Shown one piece after another: positions 35,168-44,481 of a stretch of 64,000 nt of DNA (the stretch's first letter is position 1; each line of letters starts with the position of its first letter). Position numbers and translations under genes: made by a program. The DNA lies in assembly GCF_036108815.1 (NCBI RefSeq), contig NZ_CP107985.1:1364001-1428000 (forward strand), read 5' to 3'. The stretch is from Streptomyces sp. NBC_00353 (GTDB lineage Bacteria > Actinomycetota > Actinomycetes > Streptomycetales > Streptomycetaceae). Under the pieces are notes generated by a model that was not told where the DNA came from, did not search any database, and saw nothing but the letters and a program-made list of their open reading frames with translations.

Positions 35168-35582
35168 TCATCAGGACGAGCCCGGACGGATGCCGTAGTC
35201 GGCAAGCCGGGCCAGAACCTCACTCCGAGACGCCCGGACGAGCCTGCCGCCGGTGAAGCGGGCGTCGTCGGTGACCTCGCGAGGCGCTCCGGGGAAGGCA
35301 CGAAGGCCTCGCCTCCTCATCGCTGGTGACTCGGCCTCCGCCAGGACCAAGCCGTGCAGCGAAGGCTCGTGGCCGACCGGGCGTGCTACGGAACCCTCTG
35401 CCCCGGGGATCCGCTGGGACCCCGGCCGGGCCTGGGAGCACTCCGGGTACCCGTCGAGTTTCTCCAGCCTGTCTGAGGCACAAGATGCTGGACAGCCACC
35501 CCCGTGATTGCCTGGTGACGATGGGCTGTTTAGGGTCTCTGGCCCCGCAGAGCCGGCATGAACCGCCACGAGGACACGCATC
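35168..35582. other. Gene-free interval
   Basis: Frames on both strands are open but not convincing. The minus-strand end (DDARFTGGRLVRASRSEVLA, RLADYGIRPG, stop at 35171) may be the tail of an unidentified protein. Confidence 0.35.
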
Positions 35583-36386
35583 ATGAAGCAGTACACACCG
35601 GACTACCCGGAAATGATCGTCCCGGTCGGCCATGTCGAGCCTGTTCCGCGCCGCATCCGCGGCTACGCGGCAAACCTTCCCGTCCTCGACACCGTGCGAG
35701 CACGATATGTGTGGCTGTGGCCGGGCTACCCGCAGTACTGCATCCCTCGGGAGGACATCCGGGACGGGGTGCTCCTCGACGAAGGCCGAAACGTGGCACT
35801 TCGGATCGGCACGGCGCGCCGCCACACCCTCCGGCTGGGCGCCCTCACCCGTTCGGGCGCGGCCTGGGAATGGGCTGACGACGCTCCACCCGCTATCTCC
35901 GGCTCCGTCAGCTTCCGCTGGGAGGCCATCGACGCATGGTTCGAGGAGGACGAGCAGGTCTTCGTCCACCCCCGCAGCCCCTACACGCGCGTCGACGCGC
36001 TGCGGTCGAGCCGCAGTGTCCGCGTCATGCTCGACGGAGCCGTGCTCGCAGACGCGCCGTCTTCGGTGATGGTCCTGGAGACAGGCCTCCCGACGCGCTA
36101 TTACCTCGACCGCGTGCGCATCGACTGGACACGCATGCAGCCCACCGACACCGTCACCAGCTGCCCCTATAAGGGCAAAACCAGCGGTTACTGGTCTGTC
36201 GCAACCGACACGGCCACCTACCCCGACCTCGCCTGGGCGTACGACTTCCCAACCCGGCAGCTAACGCCCATCGCCGGACTGGTCGCCTTCTACAATGAAC
36301 ACGTGGACCTCTACCTCGACGGGCAACTCCTTCCACGCCCTGCCGCCGTCACCAGAGCCATCTGGGAGCAGGAACACCGCGTGTGA
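35583..36386 (+). CDS. Double DUF427 domain protein
   Basis: A 267-residue protein made of two DUF427 units of about 110 residues. The second is textbook: RVDALRSSRSVRVMLDGAVL, VLETGLPTRYYLDRVRIDW, TVTSCPYKGKTSGYWSVATD and YNEHVDLYLDGQL. The first is more diverged (RYVWLWPGYPQYCIPREDIR). DUF427 proteins are small beta-rich proteins of unknown biochemical role, frequent in actinobacteria. GAGGACACGCATC precedes the ATG, giving a modest ribosome site. Single gene. Confidence 0.92.
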   Translation: MKQYTPDYPEMIVPVGHVEPVPRRIRGYAANLPVLDTVRARYVWLWPGYPQYCIPREDIRDGVLLDEGRNVALRIGTARRHTLRLGALTRSGAAWEWADDAPPAISGSVSFRWEAIDAWFEEDEQVFVHPRSPYTRVDALRSSRSVRVMLDGAVLADAPSSVMVLETGLPTRYYLDRVRIDWTRMQPTDTVTSCPYKGKTSGYWSVATDTATYPDLAWAYDFPTRQLTPIAGLVAFYNEHVDLYLDGQLLPRPAAVTRAIWEQEHRV

Positions 36387-36440
36387 CGGACGGTGGTACC
36401 GCCACGAATATGGGTAGCCGCTCCCACCATCAGGACAGCC

Positions 36441-36761
36441 TCATCGGGTGCGAATCTGCACGACAGCCAGGCTCTGGAAAACCCTGGTGCGCGGGATACC
36501 GCCGATCCCCTCCCGCCGCTGGCCGCGGCGGCGCCGTCCTGCCTCGTCGCGACGGTTGCTCATCTCCTGCCTTGCCGGGTCCTGAATCGCCCTGGTCGGC
36601 GGGGCACGCGGCTGCCACAGGACGTCGTCGTCGTGATGCATCACCAGGCAGGCGGGGCTCGGGTACGCGGCAAGGGTGTCGGCGATCGTGCGAGCCAGAC
36701 CGCGCGCCTGGTCGAGGCCAACTTCCTCGGCGGCCGTGAAGTGATCAACGGTGGTGCGCAT
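36441..36761 (-). CDS. Hypothetical protein
   Basis: A 106-residue frame whose ATG has a strong ribosome site (GGAGG, 5 nt spacing). The first 50 residues (MRTTVDHFTAAEEVGLDQAR, GLARTIADTLAAYPSPACLV) look like a helical protein; the rest is Arg-rich. The frame is also open upstream to 36914 with helical sequence (GRLEWERAAREADERR), so a longer protein is possible. Family not recognised. About 300 bp between it and the next gene hold nothing else. Confidence 0.35.
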   Translation of the reverse strand: MRTTVDHFTAAEEVGLDQARGLARTIADTLAAYPSPACLVMHHDDDVLWQPRAPPTRAIQDPARQEMSNRRDEAGRRRRGQRREGIGGIPRTRVFQSLAVVQIRTR

Positions 36762-37056
36762 GGGCACCTCCACGGCGAGAGCCGCCTCGGCGGCCTCGAC
36801 GTGACGGCGCTCGTCGGCTTCCCGAGCTGCGCGTTCCCACTCAAGGCGCCCGGTGCACTGCGCATGAGCGGCGTCCAGAAGAGGTGCGGCAGTTCTACCG
36901 CGGGCGCTCACCACACCGGCGCGCCGGTTCTACCTGCAGTCCCCCGGTCAAGCGCACCGCGCCTGATGCGTCACGGTGCGAGCGGAACAACCGTCGGCGA
37001 CAGGGTGAGCGGCACCCTGGAGGAAGAGAAGGTGTGGAGGCGGCAGAGGAGGCGTG

Positions 37057-37971
37057 ATGCGGACCAGCGACGAGATCTATCACCGGGTCCGCTGGGACCC
37101 GCGGTTCGACCCGGCCCGATTCGTGCTGGGGATCAGTCAGCGCGGGGATGCCCTCAAACGCATCCCACTGCCTTCCTTCGTGCCCGGGGGCGACATCCCG
37201 TGGCACCGGGTGGTGTTCATCGAGGCAGACGGCGAGGTGGTCTGGGACCGGTCCACGGGTGTGGACCGCATCGACGCGTCGCGCGCCGGCCGGGTGCAGG
37301 GCCGGCAAGCGGAGCTGAGCTCCGACACGAGCTCCGGCAGGGGCGAGCCCGCCGGCGTCCTCGACGTGTCCCCGACGGCCCGCACGGCGGTGGCCTGGAT
37401 CCCGCCTGCGGAGCTGTGGCCGCCGATCCAGGACATCCGCCGGGATTACGATCCGCAGATCCACCGCTGGCCGCCGCACGTGAATGTGCTCTTCGGCTTC
37501 GTGCCGGAGTCCGACTTCGAGCGGGCAGCCCCGCTGCTCGCCGCGGCGACGGCCGAGACGCCGGTCTTCATCGCCCGGCTGGACGGGGTGCGCACCTTCC
37601 GGCACAGGGCGTACTTCACCGTGTGGCTCGACCCGACGGCGGCCGGCAAGGCGCCGTGGGCGGACCTGTACCGCGTACTGCAGCAGCGGTTCCCGCGTTG
37701 TTGTGGACCCGCCAAGAACTTCACCCCTCACATGTCCCTGGGCCGGACCCGGGATCCGCGGCAAGTCACCGCCGCCTGCGCCACCCGGCTCGACGCCATG
37801 ACGGCGACGGTCTGGGAGCTCGTCCTGCTCTCACGCAGGGGCGACGGGCCGATGCGGCCACGGGCCACGGTCGCCCTACGCACGGGCGAGGTCCGCCGAC
37901 TGCCCGCGCCCGGCCCCGAAGCGCCGGGCCCGGAGGACACTGTCTGGCTCTCCGCGATCACCGACAGGTGA
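37057..37971 (+). CDS. MJ1316 RNA-end recognition domain fused to a 2H phosphoesterase (2'-5' RNA ligase-like)
   Basis: A 304-residue two-domain protein. Residues 1-75 match the MJ1316/DUF504 domain (DEIYHRVRWDPRFDPARFVL, GGDIPWHRVVFIEADGEVVW), proposed to recognise RNA cyclic-phosphate ends. Residues 110-300 form a 2H phosphoesterase with both catalytic signatures, PPHVNVLFGF and FTPHMSLGRT, the fold of 2'-5' RNA ligases and cyclic phosphodiesterases. Together they suggest processing of RNA 2',3'-cyclic ends, as in RNA repair after ribonuclease damage. GAGGAGG lies 5 nt before the ATG. No ligase or kinase gene is adjacent. Confidence 0.85.
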   Translation: MRTSDEIYHRVRWDPRFDPARFVLGISQRGDALKRIPLPSFVPGGDIPWHRVVFIEADGEVVWDRSTGVDRIDASRAGRVQGRQAELSSDTSSGRGEPAGVLDVSPTARTAVAWIPPAELWPPIQDIRRDYDPQIHRWPPHVNVLFGFVPESDFERAAPLLAAATAETPVFIARLDGVRTFRHRAYFTVWLDPTAAGKAPWADLYRVLQQRFPRCCGPAKNFTPHMSLGRTRDPRQVTAACATRLDAMTATVWELVLLSRRGDGPMRPRATVALRTGEVRRLPAPGPEAPGPEDTVWLSAITDR

Positions 37972-38289
37972 GGCACATAACCAGGCGAGGCAAAGCACCA
38001 CCCGGGTTTCAGGTCACACGGGCGGAGCGGTCCGACGCCTTGTCGGAGATGCGTCAGCGCCTGCCCCTCCCAGCAACCAACTGTGCCTTGCTCGGCAGGT
38101 CACCGGCGTCTCTTGCCTCCCTTGGGGACGCCGGCGAGCCTGCGGACGATACCCGCAGCCGCACGACACCTCCTGCCCGAGCATGCTGCGCGCCGCAGCG
38201 CAGCACCACCGACGGTGAAAGGTGTCCCGCCCGGGGCTGGGCGCGTGGAGAGAGCCCCGAGGTTCGTCGCACTGGCCTTCGCGGTCGCG

Positions 38290-38640
38290 AAAGGGGGAGG
38301 CAGCAACTGGGTCAGCGTCTCGTCTCGGTCATCGACCGCCACCACGTCACCGCCACGATCGGCACACTGGCGTACGCCTCGTTCCTGGCCGCGCGCACGG
38401 CCGGCCGCTGGCTTGGGCCGGCGGTCCTCGAACGGTTCGGACGAGTCACCGTCCTGCGAACAGCCGACGCCATCGCCACCGCCGGAGTCGTCGTCTTCGC
38501 GCTCGGGCCGTCCACCGGCATGGCGTTCGCCGGAACACTGCTCCGGGGGATGGGTGCTGCGCTCGGCCTTCCGATCAGCATGAGTGCCGGGGCCGACGAG
38601 CCCGCTCGCGCCGCCGGCCGAGTCAGCGTACCGCCGCGTA
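38290..38640 (+). pseudogene. MFS transporter fragment
   Basis: The frame carries GTLAYASFLAARTAGRWLG, ERFGRVTVLRTADAIATAG and VVVFALGPSTGMAFAGTLLR, covering two to three helices of an MFS exporter including the loop motif. Both ends are lost. The frame runs without a stop into an IS5 transposase fragment, so one open frame here encodes a chimera. Confidence 0.6.
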
Positions 38641-38649
38641 CCGAGCACG

Positions 38650-38828
38650 GCTCCGAGCTCGGTACCCAACACTGGGTCATTGAGCGCGCCTTCGCCCATC
38701 TTCACAGATTCCGCCGGCTACGGATCCGCTGGGAGATCCGCGATGACATCCACGAAGCCTTCCTCACCCTCGGATGCGCACTCATCTGCCGGCGCCGCCT
38801 GGTCGCAGTTCAGCGACGCCACTCATAG
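38650..38828 (+). pseudogene. IS5-family transposase C-terminal fragment
   Basis: HWVIERAFAHLHRFRRLRIR and DIHEAFLTLGCALICRRRL are the end of an IS5-type DDE transposase, including the catalytic Glu (IERAF) and the RRLRIRxExxxxxHxAF signature. Stop at 38826-38828. The upstream two thirds of the transposase are missing. Confidence 0.7.
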
Positions 38829-39298
38829 ACACCCGGTGAGGGGTTCAGCACCTCGCTCGGCCACTCCCTCAGCACTTGCCCAAGCAGCCTCCGCTGCTCG
38901 TCGATCCAGCCCTCGTCAAGACTCATGGGAAGCAACACTGAGACGCACGAACTGCTCGGATCCTCAACACGGACGGCTGGAGTCTCGTGCTCTGCGTTGT
39001 ACGGCTGGATCCTGATCTCGGGGCTGTGATCGTCGTCCCTCCAGCAGACGTCCTGACCGGCAGCGAGCAAGTCCAAAGCCCGAGACCAGTCCTCAAGATC
39101 TGCAGGGAACAGGGACATGGCCAGTCGACCGCTCACGAAGCTGCTCGTGACCACGACCTCTGCGTCGAGAATGTCGTGAAGATGTAGCACGCCCGGCGAC
39201 TGACGCCCCAGCACACGCACCTGAAAGCTGTTGTCGCCATCCGAGAGGCTGATCAGTTCCACCGTGCACCCTCTGCTCCGCCTGCCCACATCTGTCAC
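38810..39298 (-). CDS. DUF5959 family protein
   Basis: A 162-residue protein with VELISLSDGDNSFQVRVLGR, VVTSSFVSGRLAMSLFPADL and DWSRALDLLAAGQDVCWRDD, typical of this Streptomyces family of immunity-like or unknown function. GTG 39298 is the first in-frame start; GTG 39262 would begin directly at VELISL. Convergent with, and slightly overlapping, the end of the IS5 fragment. No toxin gene is adjacent, although RHS debris lies 4 kb away. Confidence 0.7.
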   Translation of the reverse strand: MTDVGRRSRGCTVELISLSDGDNSFQVRVLGRQSPGVLHLHDILDAEVVVTSSFVSGRLAMSLFPADLEDWSRALDLLAAGQDVCWRDDDHSPEIRIQPYNAEHETPAVRVEDPSSSCVSVLLPMSLDEGWIDEQRRLLGQVLREWPSEVLNPSPGVYEWRR

Positions 39299-39765
39299 GG
39301 CTCATGGTGCTGAACCAGATGATCAGGCACAACCAGGTTGTCCCAGCCTCATTCTGTTAGGAGTTCTCAGCGCACACATAGGGGCTCCGCCGCTCAGGCA
39401 CGCACCGCTGTCATGTGAGAACGAAACTTCGGAGACTCCTGTAACCCGCCGCACGCCCATGATTGCCGTTACCGAGGCCGAACCGAACGAGCTGCGCTCA
39501 CGACCGCTCCACACACGCTGGCCGGCCCCCTGGCCCGTCGGCGGATGGGAGGCCGGCACCGACCCGGCGAACTGAGACGCCTCGTCACGTACCGGGCGTC
39601 CGACTACGACTGGCGTATCCACGAAGCCACCATCAACTCGGCAGGCCAACATGCACCTTTCCAACCTTCCGGTCACAACTGCGTCACCAACGGAACATGC
39701 GGCTCCCTTCGCCCATGCAGGCCCGCTACGGTCATCTCTCCATGAACCACCCTTGGGGGGACAAC
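39299..39765. other. Gene-free interval
   Basis: Short overlapping frames occur on both strands. The minus-strand frame across 39470-39700 (RVDGGFVDTPVVVGRPVRDE) has some protein character but no start and no recognised family. Confidence 0.35.
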
Positions 39766-40401
39766 TTGCACACCCGCACACTTACCGCCGCACTTAGCTG
39801 TCTGGCAGCTGTGACCCTGGTCGGCTGCGACCCGGCCACCACGAGCCAGCAGCCCGCTGCTCCGACGCCCTCTATCGCCGGCTCGGCCGCGGCTCCGTCG
39901 GCGAAGGACGACAAGCCTGTCGAGCGCAAGGCGGTCGCGAACTTCGTTGGTATGGGACTGCAGTCCGCTCAGGACAAGGCGCAGGCTGACGGCTTCTACA
40001 GCCTGAAGTCCCATGACAGTGCCGGACGCGATCGGCTGCAGGCGTTCGACCGGAACTGGAAGGTCTGCTCGCAGAACTACCCGCCGGGCAAAACCGTCCC
40101 GGTCGACACCGAACTGGACTTCGGCACCGTGAAGCTCGAAGAGGCCTGCCCCGCGAAGGATCAGAAGGAGCCGGAGGTTGAGGGCGGCAAGATGCCGAAC
40201 CTGGCCGGCAAGTCTGTGAAGGCCGCACGTGGGGCTCTCGACTCGGGGACGTCGATCACGGTGACCGATGCGACTGGTGATCGCATCGTGTTCCTGGAGA
40301 GCAACTGGCAGGTCTGCACCCAGTCCCCCAGCCCTGGTGTCGCACTGCGCGGGCAGCCGGTCAAGTTCACCGCGGTCAAGTACGAGGAGTCGTGCCCCTA
40401 G
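39766..40401 (+). CDS. Lipoprotein with two PASTA-like repeats
   Basis: A 211-residue exported lipoprotein. The signal (LTAALSCLAAVTLVGC) ends in a lipobox at Cys21. After a Pro/Ser/Ala linker come two similar units of about 70 residues: VANFVGMGLQSAQDKAQADG with NWKVCSQNYPPGKTV, and MPNLAGKSVKAARGALDSG with NWQVCTQSPSPGVAL. Each ends EEACP or EESCP, so each unit has two cysteines that may pair. PASTA-type repeats bind cell-wall or other ligands. TTG 39766 is chosen because GGGGGG lies 5 nt upstream; ATG 39742 would add eight residues. Confidence 0.75.
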   Translation: MHTRTLTAALSCLAAVTLVGCDPATTSQQPAAPTPSIAGSAAAPSAKDDKPVERKAVANFVGMGLQSAQDKAQADGFYSLKSHDSAGRDRLQAFDRNWKVCSQNYPPGKTVPVDTELDFGTVKLEEACPAKDQKEPEVEGGKMPNLAGKSVKAARGALDSGTSITVTDATGDRIVFLESNWQVCTQSPSPGVALRGQPVKFTAVKYEESCP

Positions 40402-41471
40402 TTACCACTGCGGAGCCGTTTGGTCTCAGACTTGAAGCCGCCCCTGTCGCCTCCGAGGAAGGCGTGGCGGCCGAGTGCGGCCAGTTCGACGCGCAGGAGG
40501 TCTCCTTCGGTGGGCAGGGCACCGGTTCGTTTCATGTTGGCGCGTGCAAGCGCCTGGCGAACGCGCTCCGAGTGATCCGGCAGGTGGCTGGCGGCCCAGT
40601 GCGTGGCCAGGTGAAGGAAGTCGATCGAAGCCGCCAGCTGTCCGGTGGCCCGTCCGCGCACACCGACGATCTGCGTGACGCGGCGTACGTACCGGGCTCT
40701 GGGCTGCGGCGGGCCCGGGTGCGGGCGGTCGCTCTGCGCTGCGAGCGACCGGCGCGTGTGGTCGCCTGCCGATCGGCGCCGCAGGGCGCAGCTCGCCGCA
40801 GCCGACGCCATCGACCCGCAGCGCTGAAGGTTCGTCGGCACCCGCACCGCTACGTACGTCGCTCTTTGGCTGTGCGCCCGCGCGGAGGGCATGTGCGGCC
40901 CCCGGCGGCCGTTGACGGAGGCGCAGCACCGCCCACTCGCCCTCGTCGCGGCTCTGGGCGCTTGAGCACATTGGTCCGTTTGACTTGTCCTTCTGCGACG
41001 CGCGGGTTCCAGGGAGTCAGACCGGCGACAGGCATGTGCCGCTGAAGACTGAGGGTCCGAGCTCAGGTCTCCAGCCACGGTCGGCCGCCGATGAGTGTCG
41101 TGGCGACGAAGCCCCAGCCACGCTTGTCGCGGAACGGGGCGCAGCGGCGGAAGCCAGTACTCCCGGTCAGGCATAGAGCGCACAACACGATCCCCTGTGA
41201 GACAGATGGGGTCTGCGGCAGGCAGCTTCGCTGGTCGGCCGACGGCACATGGTCCATTGCAAGCTCTGGCTGTGGTGCTGCCGTGCTGCCGTGCTGCCCG
41301 GGAATTGGCGCTCCGGGATTGAAGTAGTGGTGCTGCTTGGGGCCGTGATGCCCGCGACGCGCTCAGCCGCCGATCCCTCCCGGCAACCGAGCGCTCCGAC
41401 GGGAGCCACGCGGTCACCCGTGCGTGGTTGCCGGCTCGCCGGAGCCCCCGCGGCGTGCCTACGTTGTGCCC
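40402..41471. other. Remnant region
   Basis: Two minus-strand frames have protein character. About 40398-40700 ends HLATHWAASHLPDHSERVR, then ALPTEGDLLRVELAALGRHA and a stop. About 41063-41170 ends FRRCAPFRDKRGWGFVATTL, IGGRPWLET and a stop. Neither has a clear start, and I do not recognise them. The rest shows no coding signal. Confidence 0.35.
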
Positions 41472-43163
41472 ATGGCCTCACAGGACCCCTCCGACCGGCA
41501 GAACGACGCACTCGTGACGGAGGATGTTGCGCACTTGATGGTGCGCTGTCTTGAGGCCGAGGGCGTGGAGTACGTCTTCGGGATCCCCGGCGAGGAGAAC
41601 ATCCGCTTCGTCGACGCGCTCAACAACTCCGGCATCCGGTATGTTCTCGTCCGCCATGAGCAAGGAGCGTCCTTCATGGCCGAGATGTACGGTCGGCTGA
41701 CCGGCCGGGCCGGCGTCTGCTCGGCCACCCTGGGGCCGGGCGCGATCAATCTGCTCCTGGGCACCGCGGACGCGACGACCAACAGCACCCCGCTCGTGGC
41801 CTTGGCCGCGCAGGGTTCCTTGGCCCGGCTCCACAAAGAGTCCCACCAGGTCATCGAGCTCGTCTCGATGTTCGCTCCCGTCACCCAGTGGGCGGCTTGT
41901 GTACAGACCCCCGATGCAGTGCCGGAGGTGATGCGCAAGGCGTTCAAGACCGCGCAGAGCGAGCGTCCTGGCGCCGTGTTCCTGGCGGTCCCCGAGGACA
42001 TCGAAGCGGCACGCTCCACCAGGCCGCTCGCCCCGTTGCAGATCGACACGGTACGGGCCGACGCACCATCCCCCTCGCAGATCACGCGTGCGGCAGACAC
42101 GCTGGCCACGGCCCGTTGTCCCGTCGTGCTGGCCGGTCACGGCGCCGCCAGGGCCGGGGCCTCGGCGGCCCTGGTCCGCTTCGCCGAAAAACTGAACCTA
42201 CCGGTCGCGACCACCTTCCACGGCAAAGGCGTCTTCCCCGACGACCATCCGAACGCGCTCGGTGCGGTCGGTTTCATGCGTCACGACTACAGCAACTTCG
42301 GCTTCGACGCGGCCGACGTCCTGGTCTGCGTCGGGTACGAGGTACAGGAGTTCGACCCCGCGGAAATCAACCCGGACGGCAAGAAGCGCATCCTGCACCT
42401 GCACCGATTCCCCGCCGAGGTCGACGCCCACTATCCGGTGACAGTCGGCGTCGAGGGCGATCTGTCCCAGTCGCTCGACGCGCTCGCGGCCGCCGTCCCG
42501 GAGACCTTCTCATGCAAGGCAGCCGGTCAGCGCATCCGGGCACTGCTCACCGACGAACTCGAATACGGGAAGCGCAGCGCGGCGTGCCCGCTGGTGCCGC
42601 AGCGCGTGGTGGCCGATGTGCGCGCCGCGCTGGACCGGGAGGACATCGTGCTCGTCGACACGGGCGCCGGAAAGATGTGGATGGCCCGCTTGTATCCGGC
42701 CTACGAATCGAACACCTGTCTGGTATCCAACGGCCTGTCCACCATGGGATTCGCCCTGCCGGGTGCGATCGCCGCCAAACTCGCCCGCCCCGAACGAAAG
42801 GTCCTGGCGATGATGGGCGACGGCTCGTTCTTGATGAACTCCCAGGAACTGGAGACGGCCGTCCGCGAACACGTCCCGTTGACCGTCCTCGTGCTGGTGG
42901 ACGGGGGGTACGGACTGATCACCTGGAAAATGGAGCTGGAACTCGGCCGCCACAGCCACACCCGCTTCACCAACCCCGACCTGGTCGCCTACGCCGAGAG
43001 CTTCGGCGCGCGCGGCCACCTCATCAAGTCGGCCGACGAGTTGCTTCCCGTCCTGCGACGCGCGCTGGAGGAGGACGCCGTGTCCGTGATCGCCTGCCCC
43101 ATCGACTACTCCGAGAACCTGCGGCTGACCGATCGCCTCGGCACACTCCAGAGCCCCTTCTGA
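41472..43163 (+). CDS. Acetolactate synthase large-subunit-like ThDP enzyme
   Basis: A 563-residue thiamin-diphosphate enzyme. The N-terminal domain has GVEYVFGIPGEENIRFVDAL and the catalytic Glu in VRHEQGASFMAEMYGRLTG. The C-terminal cofactor motif is MMGDGSFLMNSQELETAVRE, followed by VLVDGGYGLITWKMELE where classical enzymes have NN. The layout matches catabolic acetolactate synthases (pyruvate to acetolactate); no regulatory small subunit and no decarboxylase gene are adjacent. Other pyruvate-type ThDP enzymes cannot be excluded. ATG 41472 lies just before the conserved N-terminus. Confidence 0.88.
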   Translation: MASQDPSDRQNDALVTEDVAHLMVRCLEAEGVEYVFGIPGEENIRFVDALNNSGIRYVLVRHEQGASFMAEMYGRLTGRAGVCSATLGPGAINLLLGTADATTNSTPLVALAAQGSLARLHKESHQVIELVSMFAPVTQWAACVQTPDAVPEVMRKAFKTAQSERPGAVFLAVPEDIEAARSTRPLAPLQIDTVRADAPSPSQITRAADTLATARCPVVLAGHGAARAGASAALVRFAEKLNLPVATTFHGKGVFPDDHPNALGAVGFMRHDYSNFGFDAADVLVCVGYEVQEFDPAEINPDGKKRILHLHRFPAEVDAHYPVTVGVEGDLSQSLDALAAAVPETFSCKAAGQRIRALLTDELEYGKRSAACPLVPQRVVADVRAALDREDIVLVDTGAGKMWMARLYPAYESNTCLVSNGLSTMGFALPGAIAAKLARPERKVLAMMGDGSFLMNSQELETAVREHVPLTVLVLVDGGYGLITWKMELELGRHSHTRFTNPDLVAYAESFGARGHLIKSADELLPVLRRALEEDAVSVIACPIDYSENLRLTDRLGTLQSPF

Positions 43164-43203
43164 CCACGCAACCGAGCGGCGAGACGCCCTGCCAGCGCGA
43201 ATC

Positions 43204-43240
43204 AGGGCCAATACCGGTGATTCAGGTAGCTTTCAGGCCG
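43204..43240. repeat. Solo IS-end-like sequence, copy 1
   Basis: GGGCCAATACCGGTGATT followed by CAGGTAGCTTTCAGGCC (from 43205) closely matches a sequence at 58873-58909. The pattern looks like a terminal inverted repeat of an IS, but no transposase is next to it. Confidence 0.4.
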
Positions 43241-43242
43241 CC

Positions 43243-43583
43243 TCGGACCACATGGATGGACCGTAGCCGTCCATGCGGTCCGGGGCCCGGCAGATGGCGC
43301 ACGCCTGCTCGATGCCGCCGCGCTTGAGGTGCGTCTCGGCGCCGGTCACCAGGTCGAGCACGACGATCCCGGCACAGGTGTCAGATGGGCGGACTGTGGC
43401 GGCGAGGGCGTAAGACAGCCAACCGTCAGCGCTTCAGGTGGACGGTGAAGTGCCTCTCGGTGTCACCGGCGGGAACGGTGCGAACAAGGCCCCGGGCGTT
43501 GCGGTAGTCACCGGATCCGCCGGTGATGCCGACGTCGACGTAGGACGGGGCGGGCAGGTGGAGCAGCGCCTGCGCGGCGAACT
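43243..43583 (-). repeat. Duplicated segment, copy 1 (truncated AOC-like gene end)
   Basis: About 340 bp match 59703-60051. The inner 158 bp (43426-43583) differ at only three positions and encode the last 52 residues of the allene-oxide-cyclase-like protein (PSYVDVGITGGSGDYRNARG, TVPAGDTERHFTVHLKR). At 43584 the match ends abruptly and the gene is lost upstream, so this copy is a pseudogene. A near-perfect hairpin (43245-43281) is conserved at the same place in both copies. Confidence 0.85.
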
Positions 43584-43815
43584 CGCCCGGGTGTGCGCAG
43601 CCGTGGCGGTGGAAACAAGGGGATCCCGCCCGGCGCGAGGATGGAGAGCGGCAGCGCCCACTCTGCCCGGCGGGGCGACAGTCTCAGTGACCGCCATCCC
43701 GTCCCGTCGCGTCGCCAGGCGGCCATGACCAATGGCGGAGATACGGGGCACCGAGCTGGACGGTGACGTCAGGGCGACCGGCGTCAGCCCTCAGTAGCGC
43801 CAGAAGCGTCGCGTC

Positions 43816-44268
43816 CTACTCGGCCCAGGGCTCGAATCCGGTGTGAAGGACGGCTTCGAGGTGCGCGCGCAGATGGGTTGCCTCGTCGGCGCCAAAGTTC
43901 TCCTCGAACTGGGCCTGCACGGCATTCCACAGTGGTAGCGCCGCCTTCAGGCGGGTGAGGCCGGCCGGCGTGATGGCGGCGATCCGTGCTCGGCGGTCGG
44001 CCGCCGATGGCTCGACGGTCACCAGAGCCTCGCGGGCAAGCGGCTTGAGGTTTGAGGCCATCGTCGTGCGGTCCATGGCGATCACGTCGGCGAGGCCGGT
44101 GATCGTCATTTCTCCGTGCACACTCAGCTTCTGCAGGATGCTGAGCTGCGTCGCACGAAGGCCGACCGGGGCCAGGGCCTTGTCGTAGGTCGCGCCGAGG
44201 TACCGGGCCGCCTTGCGCAGGGCCAGGTTATTGCACGAGTCGCCGGGATTCGTCGGCGCAGTGGTCAT
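43816..44268 (-). CDS. MarR-family transcriptional regulator
   Basis: A 150-residue winged-helix regulator: CNNLALRKAARYLGATYDKA, LRATQLSILQKLSVHGEMTI, the recognition region TGLADVIAMDRTTMASNLKP and the wing (VEPSAADRRARIAAITPAG). Conserved CNNLALRKAAR marks the HTH subgroup that often senses electrophiles or phenolics. ATG 44268 has GGAGG 5 nt upstream. The palindrome TACGAGCAGGTGCTCTCA lies 31 bp upstream and a better copy before the divergent transporter, so it probably represses both. The same palindrome elsewhere in the window suggests a wider regulon. Confidence 0.92.
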   Translation of the reverse strand: MTTAPTNPGDSCNNLALRKAARYLGATYDKALAPVGLRATQLSILQKLSVHGEMTITGLADVIAMDRTTMASNLKPLAREALVTVEPSAADRRARIAAITPAGLTRLKAALPLWNAVQAQFEENFGADEATHLRAHLEAVLHTGFEPWAE

Positions 44269-44298
44269 TGTCTCCTCCAGAGCTTCACCCACTCATGA

Positions 44299-44316
44299 TA
44301 CGAGCAGGTGCTCTCA
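44299..44316 (-). promoter_or_regulatory. MarR operator, self site
   Basis: TACGAGCAGGTGCTCTCA, core GAGCA-GG-TGCTC (44302-44313), lies 31 bp before the MarR start codon. It differs from the consensus core GAGCATATGCTC only at the two central bases. Confidence 0.6.
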
Positions 44317-44390
44317 AATGCGGCAGGGTCGCCCTGTCACCAATGGTCGACGGGTCCACCCCTAGCCACCCACCCTTGCCTTCAAATAAA

Positions 44391-44408
44391 TACGAGCATA
44401 TGCTCCTA
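44391..44408 (+). promoter_or_regulatory. MarR operator before the transporter gene
   Basis: TACGAGCATATGCTCCTA with the perfect 12-bp core GAGCATATGCTC (44394-44405) lies 74 bp before the start at 44482, in the AT-richer part of the divergent intergenic region. Confidence 0.7.
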
Positions 44409-44481
44409 ACTGTTTACGGCGTGCATGCCCCCTCCTGATCCCTTCCGCGAGCCTCACACCCCTCCACTCGAAAGCCTTGCC

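Noticed and set aside
36393..38828. An 811-codon plus-strand frame
   Set aside because: It combines the shadow of the RNA-processing gene with the MFS and IS5 remnants; not one gene.
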